Source: Chloroflexota bacterium (GTDB taxonomy: Bacteria > Chloroflexota > UBA6077 > FW602-bin22 > CADDYW01). Taken from it: a stretch of 64,000 nt of DNA. The stretch lies in NCBI GenBank assembly GCA_902810745.1, contig CADDYW010000003.1, forward strand, positions 1 to 64,000, written 5' to 3'. Below, one piece after another: positions 25,984-34,297 of this stretch; the stretch's first letter is position 1; every line of letters begins with the position of its first letter. Position numbers and translations under genes: made by a program. The notes under the pieces are model-generated. The model had not been told where the DNA came from and searched no databases. It worked only from the letters and a program-made list of their open reading frames with translations.

Positions 25984-26795
25984 CCATGACCGGCGCTGCT
26001 TCCGATGGGCGCCCTGCCGACGCGCTCATCTTTCGACTTCGCGGCGTGCGTTACCTCTACCACGGCCGACATCTCGCGCTCGACGGCATCGACCTGGATA
26101 TCTATCGCGGCGAGCAGGTAGCGCTGCTCGGGGCGAATGGCTGTGGCAAATCGACCCTCCTGAAGCTGCTCGACGGGCTGCTCGCGCCCTCGGCCGGATC
26201 GATGCTTGCTTTCGGAGAGGACATTCTGCCAGTGGTAGCCGGCCAGGAAGCATTCCGCTTTCACCGCGAGGTTGGCCTGGTGTTCCAGGATCCGGACGTG
26301 CAGCTCTTCAACGCGACCGTGTACGACGACGTCGCCTTCGGACCACTCCAGCTTGGCTTGAGCCCCGGTGAGGTCAAAATCCGCTGCGACGAGGCACTGG
26401 CCCTGATGGATGCCACCCACCTCGCCCAGCGTGCGCCGTTTGAGCTATCGGGCGGTGAGAAGAAGCGCGCGGCGATTGCCTCGGTGCTTTCGCTGCATCC
26501 CGAGGTACTGCTGCTCGACGAGCCCACCGCCGCGCTCGATCCGCGCACCAAGTGGGTGTTGATCAATCTGATCCGAAACCTTGGTCAGTCCGGCAAGACG
26601 ATCGTCACCGCCACCCACGACCTCGACATCGTCCCGATCATCGCCCATCGTGTGGTCGTCATCGGCGAGGACCGACGCGTCCTGGCCGACGGACATCCCG
26701 AGACGATTCTCCGTGACCACGATCTGCTCGTTCGGGCCAACCTGATTCATCCCGAGCTCCACGAGCTCTCGTTCCACCACGTCCACTCCCCGTGA
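25980..26795 (+). CDS. cbiO: Energy-coupling factor ATPase (CbiO)
   Basis: This 271-residue ATPase has Walker A LGANGCGKSTLLK, the Q-loop LVFQDPDVQLFNATVYDDV (the QDPDxQ form is typical of CbiO/EcfA), signature LSGGEKKRAAIASVL, Walker B VLLLDEPTAALD and switch TATHDLDI. It powers uptake by CbiM/CbiQ. A GTG at 25980 overlaps the cbiQ stop. The C-terminus is His-rich (HELSFHHVHSP), which could bind the transported metal. Confidence 0.93.
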   Translation: MTMTGAASDGRPADALIFRLRGVRYLYHGRHLALDGIDLDIYRGEQVALLGANGCGKSTLLKLLDGLLAPSAGSMLAFGEDILPVVAGQEAFRFHREVGLVFQDPDVQLFNATVYDDVAFGPLQLGLSPGEVKIRCDEALALMDATHLAQRAPFELSGGEKKRAAIASVLSLHPEVLLLDEPTAALDPRTKWVLINLIRNLGQSGKTIVTATHDLDIVPIIAHRVVVIGEDRRVLADGHPETILRDHDLLVRANLIHPELHELSFHHVHSP

Positions 26796-26952
26796 GGGGC
26801 ACCTAGCGCATCTGCCCTGAGGGTGATCCCGCACCGGGGATCCCAAAAGGTGGTATGATTCAGGGGACATCTACTGTCAACGTAGCCGTGACGAGAAGAG
26901 CGCCGCGATCACAACGATCCATGGCGCGGTCAATTTGCTTCCAGGGGGTTGA

Positions 26953-27522
26953 ATGCTTCGTCCGACGCCCGCGCGCGTTCTCTATCTGATCGCCGGAGTG
27001 GTGGTCGGGGCGTTCGCGCTGCTTGTCTATACGAGTCTCGCGGGGGCGCCGACCTTTCTCGCGTCGGTGATGCCGACGGCCCGGCCGTCGAGCCAAACGG
27101 TGTCGCCGCCGACCGCTTTTACCGGCCGGACGCTGGACAAGATCCTTCCGGTCAACCAGCTTGCTACGAAGGGTGGGGTACAGCTGCGCATCAACACGCT
27201 TGAAGAGTACAGCGATGGATTCAGTCTGACCTACAGCATCGTTGGAGGGCAGACGGGGGAGCCGGCGCCTGTCTTGAAGCCGGAGCGGTTCTCGGTGACC
27301 GATGATCGGGGCAGCAGCTATCAGCTCAGCCCGATCGGGAGCGCGGCGACAGTCGCTCCCGGCTTCAGCTCGGGCTATCTGTCATTCAGTCCGGCTCTCG
27401 ATAAGGAAGCGAGTGCGCTCACGGTGACCGTGCCGCACCTTCTCATCGTTTCCGACGTTGGTGATACCGGCGAGCCCCGCGTCATCGATGGCCCCTGGCA
27501 GGTGAAGGTAGCGCTCCGGTAG
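26953..27522 (+). CDS. Membrane-anchored extracellular protein, unknown
   Basis: This 189-residue protein has a single N-terminal hydrophobic segment (VLYLIAGVVVGAFALLVYTSL) acting as anchor or signal, a Pro/Ser/Thr linker and a beta-rich domain from about residue 65. The domain (RINTLEEYSDGFSLTYSIVGG, later VTDDRGSSYQLSP) resembles DUF4352/immunoglobulin-like secreted domains found in Gram-positive and Chloroflexota surface proteins, but the match is by pattern only. ATG at 26953 has GGGGG upstream. A TATGAT at 26857 may be its -10. Confidence 0.5.
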   Translation: MLRPTPARVLYLIAGVVVGAFALLVYTSLAGAPTFLASVMPTARPSSQTVSPPTAFTGRTLDKILPVNQLATKGGVQLRINTLEEYSDGFSLTYSIVGGQTGEPAPVLKPERFSVTDDRGSSYQLSPIGSAATVAPGFSSGYLSFSPALDKEASALTVTVPHLLIVSDVGDTGEPRVIDGPWQVKVALR

Positions 27523-27629
27523 AGCCTGCGTGGACACCCACCGGACGTCAACGCTGAACCCGCCTGGCAAGCTTGGATCGGAGTAACGGCGAAGATGTCG
27601 GGTCGATCTCAGGTCAGTCACGAGGGAAC

Positions 27630-28016
27630 ATGGATTCACACGGCTTGATCACGATAGGCTCGATCTGGGTCCTCTGCGCGGTCATCGCCGGTATCGTGGC
27701 CAGCGAGAAGGGGCGTCGCTTCTGGGTATGGTTTCCATTCGGTCTGCTCGTCGGACCGGTTGCGCTCTACCTCGTCCTGAAGGCATACGAAGTCATCCCA
27801 CCAGAGCTCGCGCAGATCTGCCCGGGCTGCAAGAGAGCGGTTCGCAAGACGGCGCGCACCTGTCCGCGCTGCGGGCACGTGCTCATTCACGAGCCCGATC
27901 CGGCGATGAAAGCTGGCCGCCAGGCTGCCGCCGCGGTGTTCCTGCTGCGCCGCGCCGCCCAGAAATCAACTGCGATCGTCAAAGCAGAGCAGGCGAAGCG
28001 GGCGCGGAAAACGTAA
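27630..28016 (+). CDS. Small membrane protein with zinc ribbon
   Basis: This 128-residue protein has two hydrophobic segments (GSIWVLCAVIAGIVA and FWVWFPFGLLVGPVALYLVL), then a zinc ribbon CPGCKRAVRKTARTCPRCG at about residues 65-85 and a basic Ala/Lys/Arg tail. Such proteins are common in Chloroflexota and have no assigned role. ATG at 27630 has GAGGGAAC directly upstream. The stop TAA lies inside the heptamer repeat array that follows. Confidence 0.6.
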   Translation: MDSHGLITIGSIWVLCAVIAGIVASEKGRRFWVWFPFGLLVGPVALYLVLKAYEVIPPELAQICPGCKRAVRKTARTCPRCGHVLIHEPDPAMKAGRQAAAAVFLLRRAAQKSTAIVKAEQAKRARKT

Positions 28017-28054
28017 CGCGTAAAAACGTAAAACGGAAGACGCGATACGCGAGG
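28005..28054. repeat. Heptamer array (CGTAAAA-type), left arm
   Basis: Units CGGAAAA, CGTAACG, CGTAAAA, (A), CGTAAAA, CGGAAGA, CGCGATA, CGCGAGG follow in a 7-base period with one extra A. The stop codon of the zinc-ribbon gene (28014-28016) is part of the second unit. An inverted array lies at 28126-28150. Confidence 0.75.
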
Positions 28055-28082
28055 CAGGCGTGGTCACCAGGCCGCGTGCACA

Positions 28083-28126
28083 AAGGGTGCTTCGCGACGG
28101 GTTGTTTCCCATCGCGAAGCACCCTT
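28083..28126. terminator. 15-bp perfect hairpin between convergent genes
   Basis: AAGGGTGCTTCGCGA (28083-28097) pairs exactly with 28112-28126 around a 14-base loop. It stands between the heptamer arrays and between the convergent zinc-ribbon and htpX genes. It is a plausible bidirectional terminator, though a T-run is missing on both sides. Confidence 0.6.
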
Positions 28127-28150
28127 ACGTTTTCCGTTTTACGTTTTACG
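28126..28150. repeat. Heptamer array (CGTAAAA-type), right arm, inverted
   Basis: Read on the minus strand: CGTAAAA, CGTAAAA, CGGAAAA, CGTAA. It mirrors the left arm at 28005-28054 and ends two bases before the htpX stop. Confidence 0.75.
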
Positions 28151-28152
28151 CC

Positions 28153-29028
28153 TTACCGGATCTGCTCGTAGGCCATCTTGCGCAGACGCGCGACGCGCTC
28201 GGCCGTCGGCGGATGGTCACTGAAGAGCTTCTGGAGCATGCCCGGGCTGAACGGATTCATGATGAACAACGGTGCAGTCGTCGGCGGCACCTCGTTCATC
28301 GGCCGGTAGGCAATGCCACGCTCGATGCGCTCCAGCGCATCGGCAAGTGCCAGCGGATTGCCGGTAATGCGCGCACCGGTCGAGTCGGCGCTGTACTCGC
28401 GCGATCGCGAGATCGCGAGCTGAATCAGCATCGCGGCGATCGGCGCGAGGAAGATCATCAGAATCGCCCCCAGGCCTTCCAGTCCACCACCGCGGCTATC
28501 TCGGCGGTCGCCGTAGCCGTAGCCACCGAACATGAACGCCCACTGGCCCATCTGGGCCAGGTAGACGATCGCACCGGCGATCGTCGCCGCGACCGTTGCG
28601 ATGAGCGTATCGCGATTACGCACGTGGGCCATCTCGTGTGCGAGCACGCCTTCGAGCTCATCACGGTTGAGCAGACGGAGAATACCGGTCGTCACCGCGA
28701 CCGCCGCGTGGTTCGGGTCGCGACCGGTCGCGAACGCGTTCGGCGAGGCATTCTCCACCACGTAGACGCGGGGCTTGGGAACACCGGCCATCGCCGCGAC
28801 TTCCGCGACGATGTCGTGAAGCTCGGGTGCCTCCGCCTCGGATACTTCGTGGGCACCAGTCATCGCCAGCGCGATCTTGTCCGAGAACCAGTAGCTCATC
28901 CCGTTCATCACGACCGCCAGGATCAACGCTATCGTCAAACCGTTCGGTCCGGCGATAAGCTGCCCGGCGACGAGGAGCAGCGCAGTCAAGGCCGCGAGCA
29001 GCGCGGCCGTTTTCAGAGTGTTCGTCAT
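28153..29028 (-). CDS. htpX: HtpX-like M48 membrane zinc metalloprotease
   Basis: This 291-residue protease degrades misfolded membrane proteins. Two N-terminal helices and two internal helices (about 150-165 and 185-205) fit the HtpX topology. The zinc site HEMAH lies in LAHEMAHVRNRDTL with the third ligand Glu in REYSADSTGA. VVENASPNAFATGRDP is the conserved M48B segment before the active site. The gene lies three bases after a MerR-type regulator on the same strand, sharing a strong promoter at 29580. The C-terminal DHPPTAERVARL motif is intact. Confidence 0.93.
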   Translation of the reverse strand: MTNTLKTAALLAALTALLLVAGQLIAGPNGLTIALILAVVMNGMSYWFSDKIALAMTGAHEVSEAEAPELHDIVAEVAAMAGVPKPRVYVVENASPNAFATGRDPNHAAVAVTTGILRLLNRDELEGVLAHEMAHVRNRDTLIATVAATIAGAIVYLAQMGQWAFMFGGYGYGDRRDSRGGGLEGLGAILMIFLAPIAAMLIQLAISRSREYSADSTGARITGNPLALADALERIERGIAYRPMNEVPPTTAPLFIMNPFSPGMLQKLFSDHPPTAERVARLRKMAYEQIR

Positions 29029-29031
29029 TGA

Positions 29032-29517
29032 TCACCTCTCCTGACCAGCCGGTATCTCAACAACCAGGCTATCGAGCAGCGCAGCCAGGCCACGGGTTCG
29101 CTGCAAGGTATCCCGCGCGGCCTCGCTGAGTGCACGGTGCTTGACGTGCTCCAGGTGTGCCCTGGACACCCTGGACCAGATGTCCGCCAGCTCACCGTGC
29201 AGACGATCCAGCTCGCAAGCCACCTGCCGGAAACGCTCGACGACGTCGCCGTCGTCGCTGCCACGGTCCTGGCTCAAGCGGGCAATGATCTCGGTCAGAG
29301 ATAAGCGTTGAGCCTGCAGTGCGCGAATGCGGGCAAGCCGCGCCGGAGCATCCGGACCGTAGAGCCGATAGTTGCCCGCCGTTCGAGCCACGGGGTGCAG
29401 CAAACCGAGCTGAGTGTAGTAATCGATCGTCCGGCGGCTCAGGCCACAGCGCCCTGCAAGCTCGCCGATGCGATAGTATCGTTTGCCTCCACCGGCGTGA
29501 TACAGCTTGGTTGACAT
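29032..29517 (-). CDS. MerR family transcriptional regulator
   Basis: This 161-residue regulator starts RYYRIGELAGRCGLSRRTID with the winged HTH, YYTQLGLLHPVARTAGNYRLYGPDAPARL with the RRY-type wing, then a long helical dimerisation region. No conserved metal-binding Cys pair is visible, so the signal is not a metal of the MerR/CueR kind. ATG at 29517 is taken because the 17-base-spaced promoter lies directly upstream; the frame stays open into the next gene. It precedes htpX by three bases and probably controls it. Confidence 0.85.
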   Translation of the reverse strand: MSTKLYHAGGGKRYYRIGELAGRCGLSRRTIDYYTQLGLLHPVARTAGNYRLYGPDAPARLARIRALQAQRLSLTEIIARLSQDRGSDDGDVVERFRQVACELDRLHGELADIWSRVSRAHLEHVKHRALSEAARDTLQRTRGLAALLDSLVVEIPAGQER

Positions 29518-29551
29518 CTGCGAACCTGTCCACGATGTCGATTCGCTTTCA

Positions 29552-29580
29552 AGCATACAGCGGCACGTGCTGGTTGTCAA
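29552..29580 (-). promoter_or_regulatory. Promoter of the merR-htpX unit
   Basis: On the minus strand TTGACA (29580-29575) and TATGCT (29557-29552) are separated by 17 bases. The spacer is normal, unlike the 19-20 bases of promoters twisted by classical MerR activators. Confidence 0.65.
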
Positions 29581-29640
29581 TTTACGCCTGGCAAGAATCT
29601 TGTACGCCAGAGGCCAGATCAGAAGGGAGCGTGGCCGGCT

Positions 29641-31128
29641 ATGCGTACTGGTGTCTCGAAGCTGCTCTCCAGCGCCCTGGTCGTCGCCGTCGGTGCCACG
29701 GCAATCGCCTGGCGCCGCTACCAGCAACGCCAGGAGCGTCGACGTATCCTTGCTGCCGAAGCCCGGGGGCAGCCGACGCGGCACATCGTCGTCGTGGGCG
29801 TGGGCTTTGCTGGACTGGCCGCGGTGAACCGCCTCGGCGACCTCGTCGGCGACGATCCTCGATTCGACGTCCTCCTGCTCGATCGTCAGAATTACCACCT
29901 CTTCACCCCCTTGCTCTACCAGGTTGCCAGTGGAGGCGTCGAGCCGGGCACCGTCACCTATCCCGCCCGCCAGATCGTTCGGAAGTATGGGTTCCGTTTC
30001 AAGGAAGCGGCAGTCCAGGGGGTCGACCTCGAGCGGAAGTGCCTCGATACCGACGTTGGTCCGATCTCTTTCGATAGTCTGATCCTCGCGCCGGGCAGCG
30101 TCACCAACTACTTCGGAATGGCCGATGCCGAGGAGCATAGCCTTCCCTTGAAGTCGGTGAACGACGGCTCGCGCGTCCACAATCAGGTCATCAATGCTTT
30201 CGAGCTCGCGGATCGGGAGCTGGATCGGGACCGACGGCGCGCGCTGCTAACGTTTGTGATCGTCGGCGGTGGCGCGACCGGCGTTGAGCTCTCGGCCTCG
30301 CTCAGTGATCTCATCTTCACAACCCTCCTGCCGGACTACCCGGGCATCAACGCCGAGGATGTTCGGCTGATGCTGGTCGAAGCACGTGGTACTTTGCTCC
30401 CGGGATGGAATCCCCGGATGGGAGAGGTAGCACTCGAGCATCTCCTTACCCACCACGTTCAGGTCCTGCTCAGCACGACCGTCGCTCACGTCACGGATCA
30501 CGACGTCGAGCTTTCCAGCGGCGAGCGCATCCCAACGTGCACCGTCATCTGGACGGCCGGGGTCCGTGCCGAGCCACTCACCTATCAGCTACCCGGCGAC
30601 AAGGAACGCGATGGCCGGATCCGCGTCGATGCGAATCTGGAGCTTCCGGGCTATCCGGGCATCTTCGTCGTGGGCGATGCGGCCGCGGTGATACTCCCTG
30701 GCTCGGAGCGACCGATGCCGCCGACGGCCTGGGCGGCGATTGGCCAGGGAGGCGCTGCCGCCGAAAATGCGATCCGGCGGCTGGAAGGTCAGGTACCGCG
30801 CCCATTCTTCATGCGGCGGCCAGGTGACCTGGTATCGCTCGGCCGAGCCGCCGCGGCAGCAGATCTTTTCGGAGTCGTCTTCGACGATCTGCCCGGCTGG
30901 CTCATTCGGCGACTCGTCTACCTGACCAATCTGGTTGGCTTCCGGAATCGGCTCCTGGTCGCGCTCCAGTGGCTTCTGGTCTCGTTCCACCAGCGCATGA
31001 TCGCGAGCTTCGAGACAATCTGCCCGCCGCGACCGACCATTGCTGCGCCGACGCAGCTGCGCGCGCCGGTCAGACGGGCCCGCGCCGCGTCGCCGTCGCC
31101 CCGGGGGCAGGAGCGCCGTGCCGGCTGA
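29641..31128 (+). CDS. ndh: Type II NADH dehydrogenase (NDH-2)
   Basis: This 495-residue flavoprotein passes electrons from NADH to the quinone pool without pumping protons. An N-terminal hydrophobic segment (SSALVVAVGATAIAW) precedes the FAD Rossmann motif IVVVGVGFAGLAAVNRL. QNYHLFTPLLYQVASGGVEPG, the second Rossmann motif VIVGGGATGVELSASL and the FAD-contact IFVVGDAAAVI are all family blocks. The C-terminal third has hydrophobic patches and an Arg/Pro-rich tail for membrane contact. The upstream membrane anchor is extra compared with minimal NDH-2. It is divergent from merR-htpX. Confidence 0.92.
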   Translation: MRTGVSKLLSSALVVAVGATAIAWRRYQQRQERRRILAAEARGQPTRHIVVVGVGFAGLAAVNRLGDLVGDDPRFDVLLLDRQNYHLFTPLLYQVASGGVEPGTVTYPARQIVRKYGFRFKEAAVQGVDLERKCLDTDVGPISFDSLILAPGSVTNYFGMADAEEHSLPLKSVNDGSRVHNQVINAFELADRELDRDRRRALLTFVIVGGGATGVELSASLSDLIFTTLLPDYPGINAEDVRLMLVEARGTLLPGWNPRMGEVALEHLLTHHVQVLLSTTVAHVTDHDVELSSGERIPTCTVIWTAGVRAEPLTYQLPGDKERDGRIRVDANLELPGYPGIFVVGDAAAVILPGSERPMPPTAWAAIGQGGAAAENAIRRLEGQVPRPFFMRRPGDLVSLGRAAAAADLFGVVFDDLPGWLIRRLVYLTNLVGFRNRLLVALQWLLVSFHQRMIASFETICPPRPTIAAPTQLRAPVRRARAASPSPRGQERRAG

Positions 31129-31268
31129 TCCGGCAGGAAACCGGATTCAGAATCCAGACGACGCCACCGCGAGCGGCTCCGGCTGAGGGGTACGCGGATC
31201 CTGTCATCCCGCCAGGCACGCCGCGCCCCTCTCCCCGAGATGAATCTTTCTGGTTCCCGGACTCCGTG

Positions 31269-31274
31269 TATAAT
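31269..31274 (+). promoter_or_regulatory. -10 element giving a near-leaderless mRNA
   Basis: A perfect TATAAT ends 10 bases before the ATG at 31285. Transcription is expected near 31281, which leaves a leader of about four bases. The -35 region is weak. Confidence 0.55.
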
Positions 31275-31284
31275 CCGTCGCGCG

Positions 31285-32091
31285 ATGTCAGCATTGCATG
31301 CGCTGGGATTCTCGATTCGCTCGATCGACGTTCTCGGCGTTCGCGTCGACGACGTGACCCTCGCGGAGGCGCTCGACGTCTGCCACGCCTGCATCCGGTC
31401 GGGCCAGCCGCATCGCGTGGTGACGCCGAACGCCGAGTTCGTCATGGCTGCGCGCCGAGACGCGGACTTTCGGAGGCTCCTGAACGCATCGACGCTGGCG
31501 ATCCCGGACGGGGCCGGGCTGCTGCTCGCCGGTCGCCTTCTCGGTACACCGCTGCGCGAGCAGGTGGCCGGCACCGACCTGGCCGACCGGGTGGCCGGCC
31601 TCTGCGCCCGCGAAGGCTACCGCCTCTTTCTGCTCGGAGCCGCGCCCGGCGTCGCCGACCTTGCCGCGCGGCACCTCGAAGCGCGCTATCCGGGCCTGAC
31701 CGTAGCTGGCACCTTTGCCGGCTCACCAGACCATTCGGCCGATGACGCGACGCGCGCCCGACTGCGAGAGGCAGGACGAATCGATGCGCTCCTCGTCGCC
31801 TATGGTGCACGAAAGCAGGAAGCGTGGATCGACCGGAATCAGGCGGCGCTCGGGATTCCCCTGGCCATCGGCGTTGGCGGCGCTCTCGACTTCTTCTCCG
31901 GCCGCGTGCCGCGCGCGCCGCTCCTGATGCGCCGCGCCGGTCTGGACTGGCTCTTCCGCCTGATCGTCCAGCCCTGGCGCTGGCGCCGCCAGCTTGCCCT
32001 ACCGCGATTCGTCGTCGCGGTGACATACGAGGGTCTATGGCGACGCCGAAGAGGGCTCCGGAGCCAAGCGTCCGGGTTCGAGAAGGATTGA
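31285..32091 (+). CDS. WecG/TagA/CpsF glycosyltransferase (GT26)
   Basis: This 268-residue enzyme has the family blocks TPNAEFVMAARRD, the catalytic-site IPDGAGLLLAGRLLG, LFLLGAAPGVADLAARHL and the LLVAYGARKQEAWI / GVGGALDFFSGRVPRAPLLMRRAGLDWLFRL pair (the last about residues 205-235). These transferases add ManNAc or ManNAcA to a lipid-linked GlcNAc in teichoic acid or exopolysaccharide synthesis. ATG at 31285 is chosen because a TATAAT stands just upstream; an in-frame ATG at 31240 would precede the transcription start. There is no ribosome-binding site, which fits a leaderless message. Confidence 0.9.
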   Translation: MSALHALGFSIRSIDVLGVRVDDVTLAEALDVCHACIRSGQPHRVVTPNAEFVMAARRDADFRRLLNASTLAIPDGAGLLLAGRLLGTPLREQVAGTDLADRVAGLCAREGYRLFLLGAAPGVADLAARHLEARYPGLTVAGTFAGSPDHSADDATRARLREAGRIDALLVAYGARKQEAWIDRNQAALGIPLAIGVGGALDFFSGRVPRAPLLMRRAGLDWLFRLIVQPWRWRRQLALPRFVVAVTYEGLWRRRRGLRSQASGFEKD

Positions 32092-32151
32092 GCCGGAGGA
32101 CTCGCTGGCTCACCCGTTCACGACGGCAGCACGGCAGGCCTGTCCACTGCT

Positions 32152-32619
32152 CTAGCTTCCGAGCCCGTCGGCAAACTCACGCAGTCGAGCGATCTGCCCG
32201 GGCGTCGGCGTCACGATTGGCCGACGCTCCCGAATCAGCGCCAGCGCGTCGTCCGGGCTGTAGCCGCGGCGCGTCAGCACGGCGGCGCCGATCAGCACAC
32301 TTCGACCTTTGCCGGATCGGCAGTGGACCAGCGTCCGCCGGCCATTCGCGCGCTGCTGCTCGATCCAGTCGACGCCGTCGGCGACCATCGACAGTGTAAA
32401 GTTGCCCGCGTCGAGCGTTGGCAGGTGCAGGAAGGCGATATCCAGCGAATGGAGGAGGTCAACCGGGTCACGGGCCTCCAGCCGGCAGTCGACGACCGCC
32501 CCGATGCCCGCCGCGGCGAGCGCTGGCCACTCGTCGGGCAGGACCTGGCTCCCAATGGCCAGGTCATCGGCAATCCAGGTGATGTCCGGCCCCTCGCGGT
32601 TGGCGAGATCGAGCATCAT
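32152..32619 (-). CDS. Dual-specificity-type protein phosphatase
   Basis: This roughly 155-residue phosphatase has the CX5R loop HCRSGKGRS (Cys and Arg present) and the general-acid region HLPTLDAGN with Asp. It opens with GPDITWIADDLAIGSQVLPDEW, a usual start of small DSP/tyrosine phosphatases. Substrate could be phosphoprotein or phosphoinositide-like; unknown. The start is uncertain: adjacent ATGs at 32619 and 32616 have no strong ribosome-binding site, and upstream sequence is heptamer repeat, which is in frame but not coding. Confidence 0.75.
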   Translation of the reverse strand: MMLDLANREGPDITWIADDLAIGSQVLPDEWPALAAAGIGAVVDCRLEARDPVDLLHSLDIAFLHLPTLDAGNFTLSMVADGVDWIEQQRANGRRTLVHCRSGKGRSVLIGAAVLTRRGYSPDDALALIRERRPIVTPTPGQIARLREFADGLGS

Positions 32620-32659
32620 TTCGTGTACCACGCGTGCCACCACGGAGATGAATCGGAAA

Positions 32660-32764
32660 CGGATGACGTGAAGCGTAAAACGTAAGGCGTAAAACGTAAA
32701 ACGGGAGACGTCGGGCGTGAAGCGTGACGCGCAAAACGTAAAACGGGAGACCGGAGACGTGAGC
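32660..32764. repeat. Long heptamer array (CGTAAAA-type, 15 units)
   Basis: 105 bases are in strict 7-base period. The units begin CGGATGA, CGTGAAG, CGTAAAA, CGTAAGG, CGTAAAA, CGTAAAA, CGGGAGA and continue to CGTGAGC, without slippage. An inverted array follows at 32847-32874. A hairpin GGTGC..GGCGG (32803-32814) with CCGCC..GCACC (32829-32840) lies between them, as at 28083-28126. Confidence 0.8.
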
Positions 32765-32846
32765 GGTGACGAGGACTCGGTCGCGTCATCCCACGGCCGC
32801 AAGGTGCCTGGCGGCGAGAACTGGCCCTCCGCCGAGCACCCTTTCG

Positions 32847-32874
32847 CTTTACGTTTTACGTTTTTTGTTTTACG
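32847..32874. repeat. Inverted heptamer array (4 units)
   Basis: CTTTACG, TTTTACG, TTTTTTG and TTTTACG follow in 7-base period, the reverse complement of CGTAAAA-type units. The TAA stop of the minus-strand dehydrogenase (32872-32870) lies in the last unit. Confidence 0.75.
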
Positions 32875-34231
32875 AAACAATGCCATCCTGCTCGCGCCGC
32901 AGCCGCACCGCGAGCGAGCTCTCCTTCAGCTCGACCATGTCCCAGGTGATCGGCTCGCCTTGCGCGACGTCGCGTCGCAGCGGTACGCCGTACGCCAGCC
33001 CCTCCGGAAGGAGGCGCTCGGCTCGGACGACCTCGGCGCGCTCGATGATCGCGCGGACGTTCCTGCCACCACTGCCGTCAAGGACGTCGCCAGCCCGCAG
33101 GTCACGTTTGGCCACCGCCACCACGTCGGCGACGGGGGTCGGCAGCGGTGCAGCAGTTGGCCGCTTGAGGAGCGCCGCCTCGGCGATCGACAGGGGTGTC
33201 TCGATCCCGCAGAGGTGGTAGGGACGGTAGAACGCCGCGTAGCGTCCATTGACCGCCGCGGGCAGCCCGTAGAAGGGCAGATCTTCCTGCAGGATCGGGT
33301 TTTTCGTCCCCAGGACGACGAACACACCGTTCGCCATCCCCCCGGGAACGTCCTGACCATCCGGGCCAACGCAGTTCGCCAGCTCGACGACGCCGCTCCG
33401 CTCGAGCAGTCCGCCATCTTCCCGCAGCGCGAAAACCCGGGGAAGGTCGGCCACGCCAGCCGACGGCTCGTGCATCCCGCGCCTGTCGGGAACGAGGCCG
33501 GTCGCGTTGGCGAGCGCGCACATCTCGATCTGGGCCTTCGAGCCGTCGCGGAACGAGTTGTACATCTGGGCGTTGAAGCGCCGCCGCGTCACCAGGTCCT
33601 CGCTGTAGCCGTAGCGGGCGAACGCCTCTTCGGGGATACCGACGGCATCGCTCGGATAGAAGCGCGTTCCGCGACCGGCGGCGACAACCTCGTACCCCAG
33701 CGCCTTCGCCCAGTCGCAGAGCCGCTTGGTGACAGCCGGCTGATCGCCGTCGGTGAGGGTGTAGACGACGCCAGCCTTCTCGGCGTAACGGCGGAGCAGC
33801 GACCCGATCAGCACGTCGGCCTCGACCGTCACCATGACGACGTGGTGGCCGGCGCGAATCGCACCCAGCGCCGTCCGCGCCGCGATCTCCGGCAGGCCGG
33901 TCGCCTCGACGACGACGTCGATCGGCGCGCCGACGGCCGCCTCGATGTCGGAGGTCATGATCGGCCGCCCCTCGTCCACCGCGCTCGCCACGTCGTCGGC
34001 CGACCGCGGGTCCACGACACGATCGAGGATATCCTTGCCGCCAAAAGCCTCCCAGGCGCCTCGGGCGCTCTCCGGCCGAACGTCGCAGACGACGCTCAGC
34101 CGCAGGGCGGGCATCTGGCTCAGCTGGGCCGCGACAGTCGTGCCAAAGCGTCCCGCTCCGACGAGCGCGATTCGAACTGGCCGTCCAGTCGCCGCGCGCT
34201 CCTCGAGCACTTCAATGAGAGCCGGATACAT
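32870..34231 (-). CDS. SAF-domain homoserine-dehydrogenase-like oxidoreductase
   Basis: This 453-residue protein has an N-terminal Rossmann fold (VRIALVGAGRFGTTVAAQLS), the NAD-binding TVEADVLIGSLLRRYAEK region and a central catalytic-like domain (RYGYSEDLVTRRRFNAQMYNSFRDGSK, written here in part, about residues 205-230). The C-terminal SAF domain (VAKRDLRAGDVLDGSGG) ends near residue 450. This is the COG4091 group, related to homoserine dehydrogenase but acting in sugar-acid or related catabolism; the substrate is not known. Start ATG at 34231 has GAGGGTG upstream and an extended -10 (TGGTATGAT) at 34297-34289. Its stop is inside a heptamer repeat. Confidence 0.75.
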   Translation of the reverse strand: MYPALIEVLEERAATGRPVRIALVGAGRFGTTVAAQLSQMPALRLSVVCDVRPESARGAWEAFGGKDILDRVVDPRSADDVASAVDEGRPIMTSDIEAAVGAPIDVVVEATGLPEIAARTALGAIRAGHHVVMVTVEADVLIGSLLRRYAEKAGVVYTLTDGDQPAVTKRLCDWAKALGYEVVAAGRGTRFYPSDAVGIPEEAFARYGYSEDLVTRRRFNAQMYNSFRDGSKAQIEMCALANATGLVPDRRGMHEPSAGVADLPRVFALREDGGLLERSGVVELANCVGPDGQDVPGGMANGVFVVLGTKNPILQEDLPFYGLPAAVNGRYAAFYRPYHLCGIETPLSIAEAALLKRPTAAPLPTPVADVVAVAKRDLRAGDVLDGSGGRNVRAIIERAEVVRAERLLPEGLAYGVPLRRDVAQGEPITWDMVELKESSLAVRLRREQDGIVS

Positions 34232-34288
34232 CGTTCATCACCCTCGATCGTGGGTCGTTCGTACCGAGCCAGGAGCAGTGCGCCAGAT

Positions 34289-34297
34289 ATCATACCA
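34289..34297 (-). promoter_or_regulatory. Extended -10 element for the SAF-domain gene
   Basis: On the minus strand TGGTATGAT lies about 58 bases before the ATG. No consensus -35 is present. Confidence 0.4.

Noticed and set aside
29518-30180. N-terminal extension of the MerR protein
   Set aside because: It lies antisense to NDH-2, has no domain character, and the promoter for merR is inside it.
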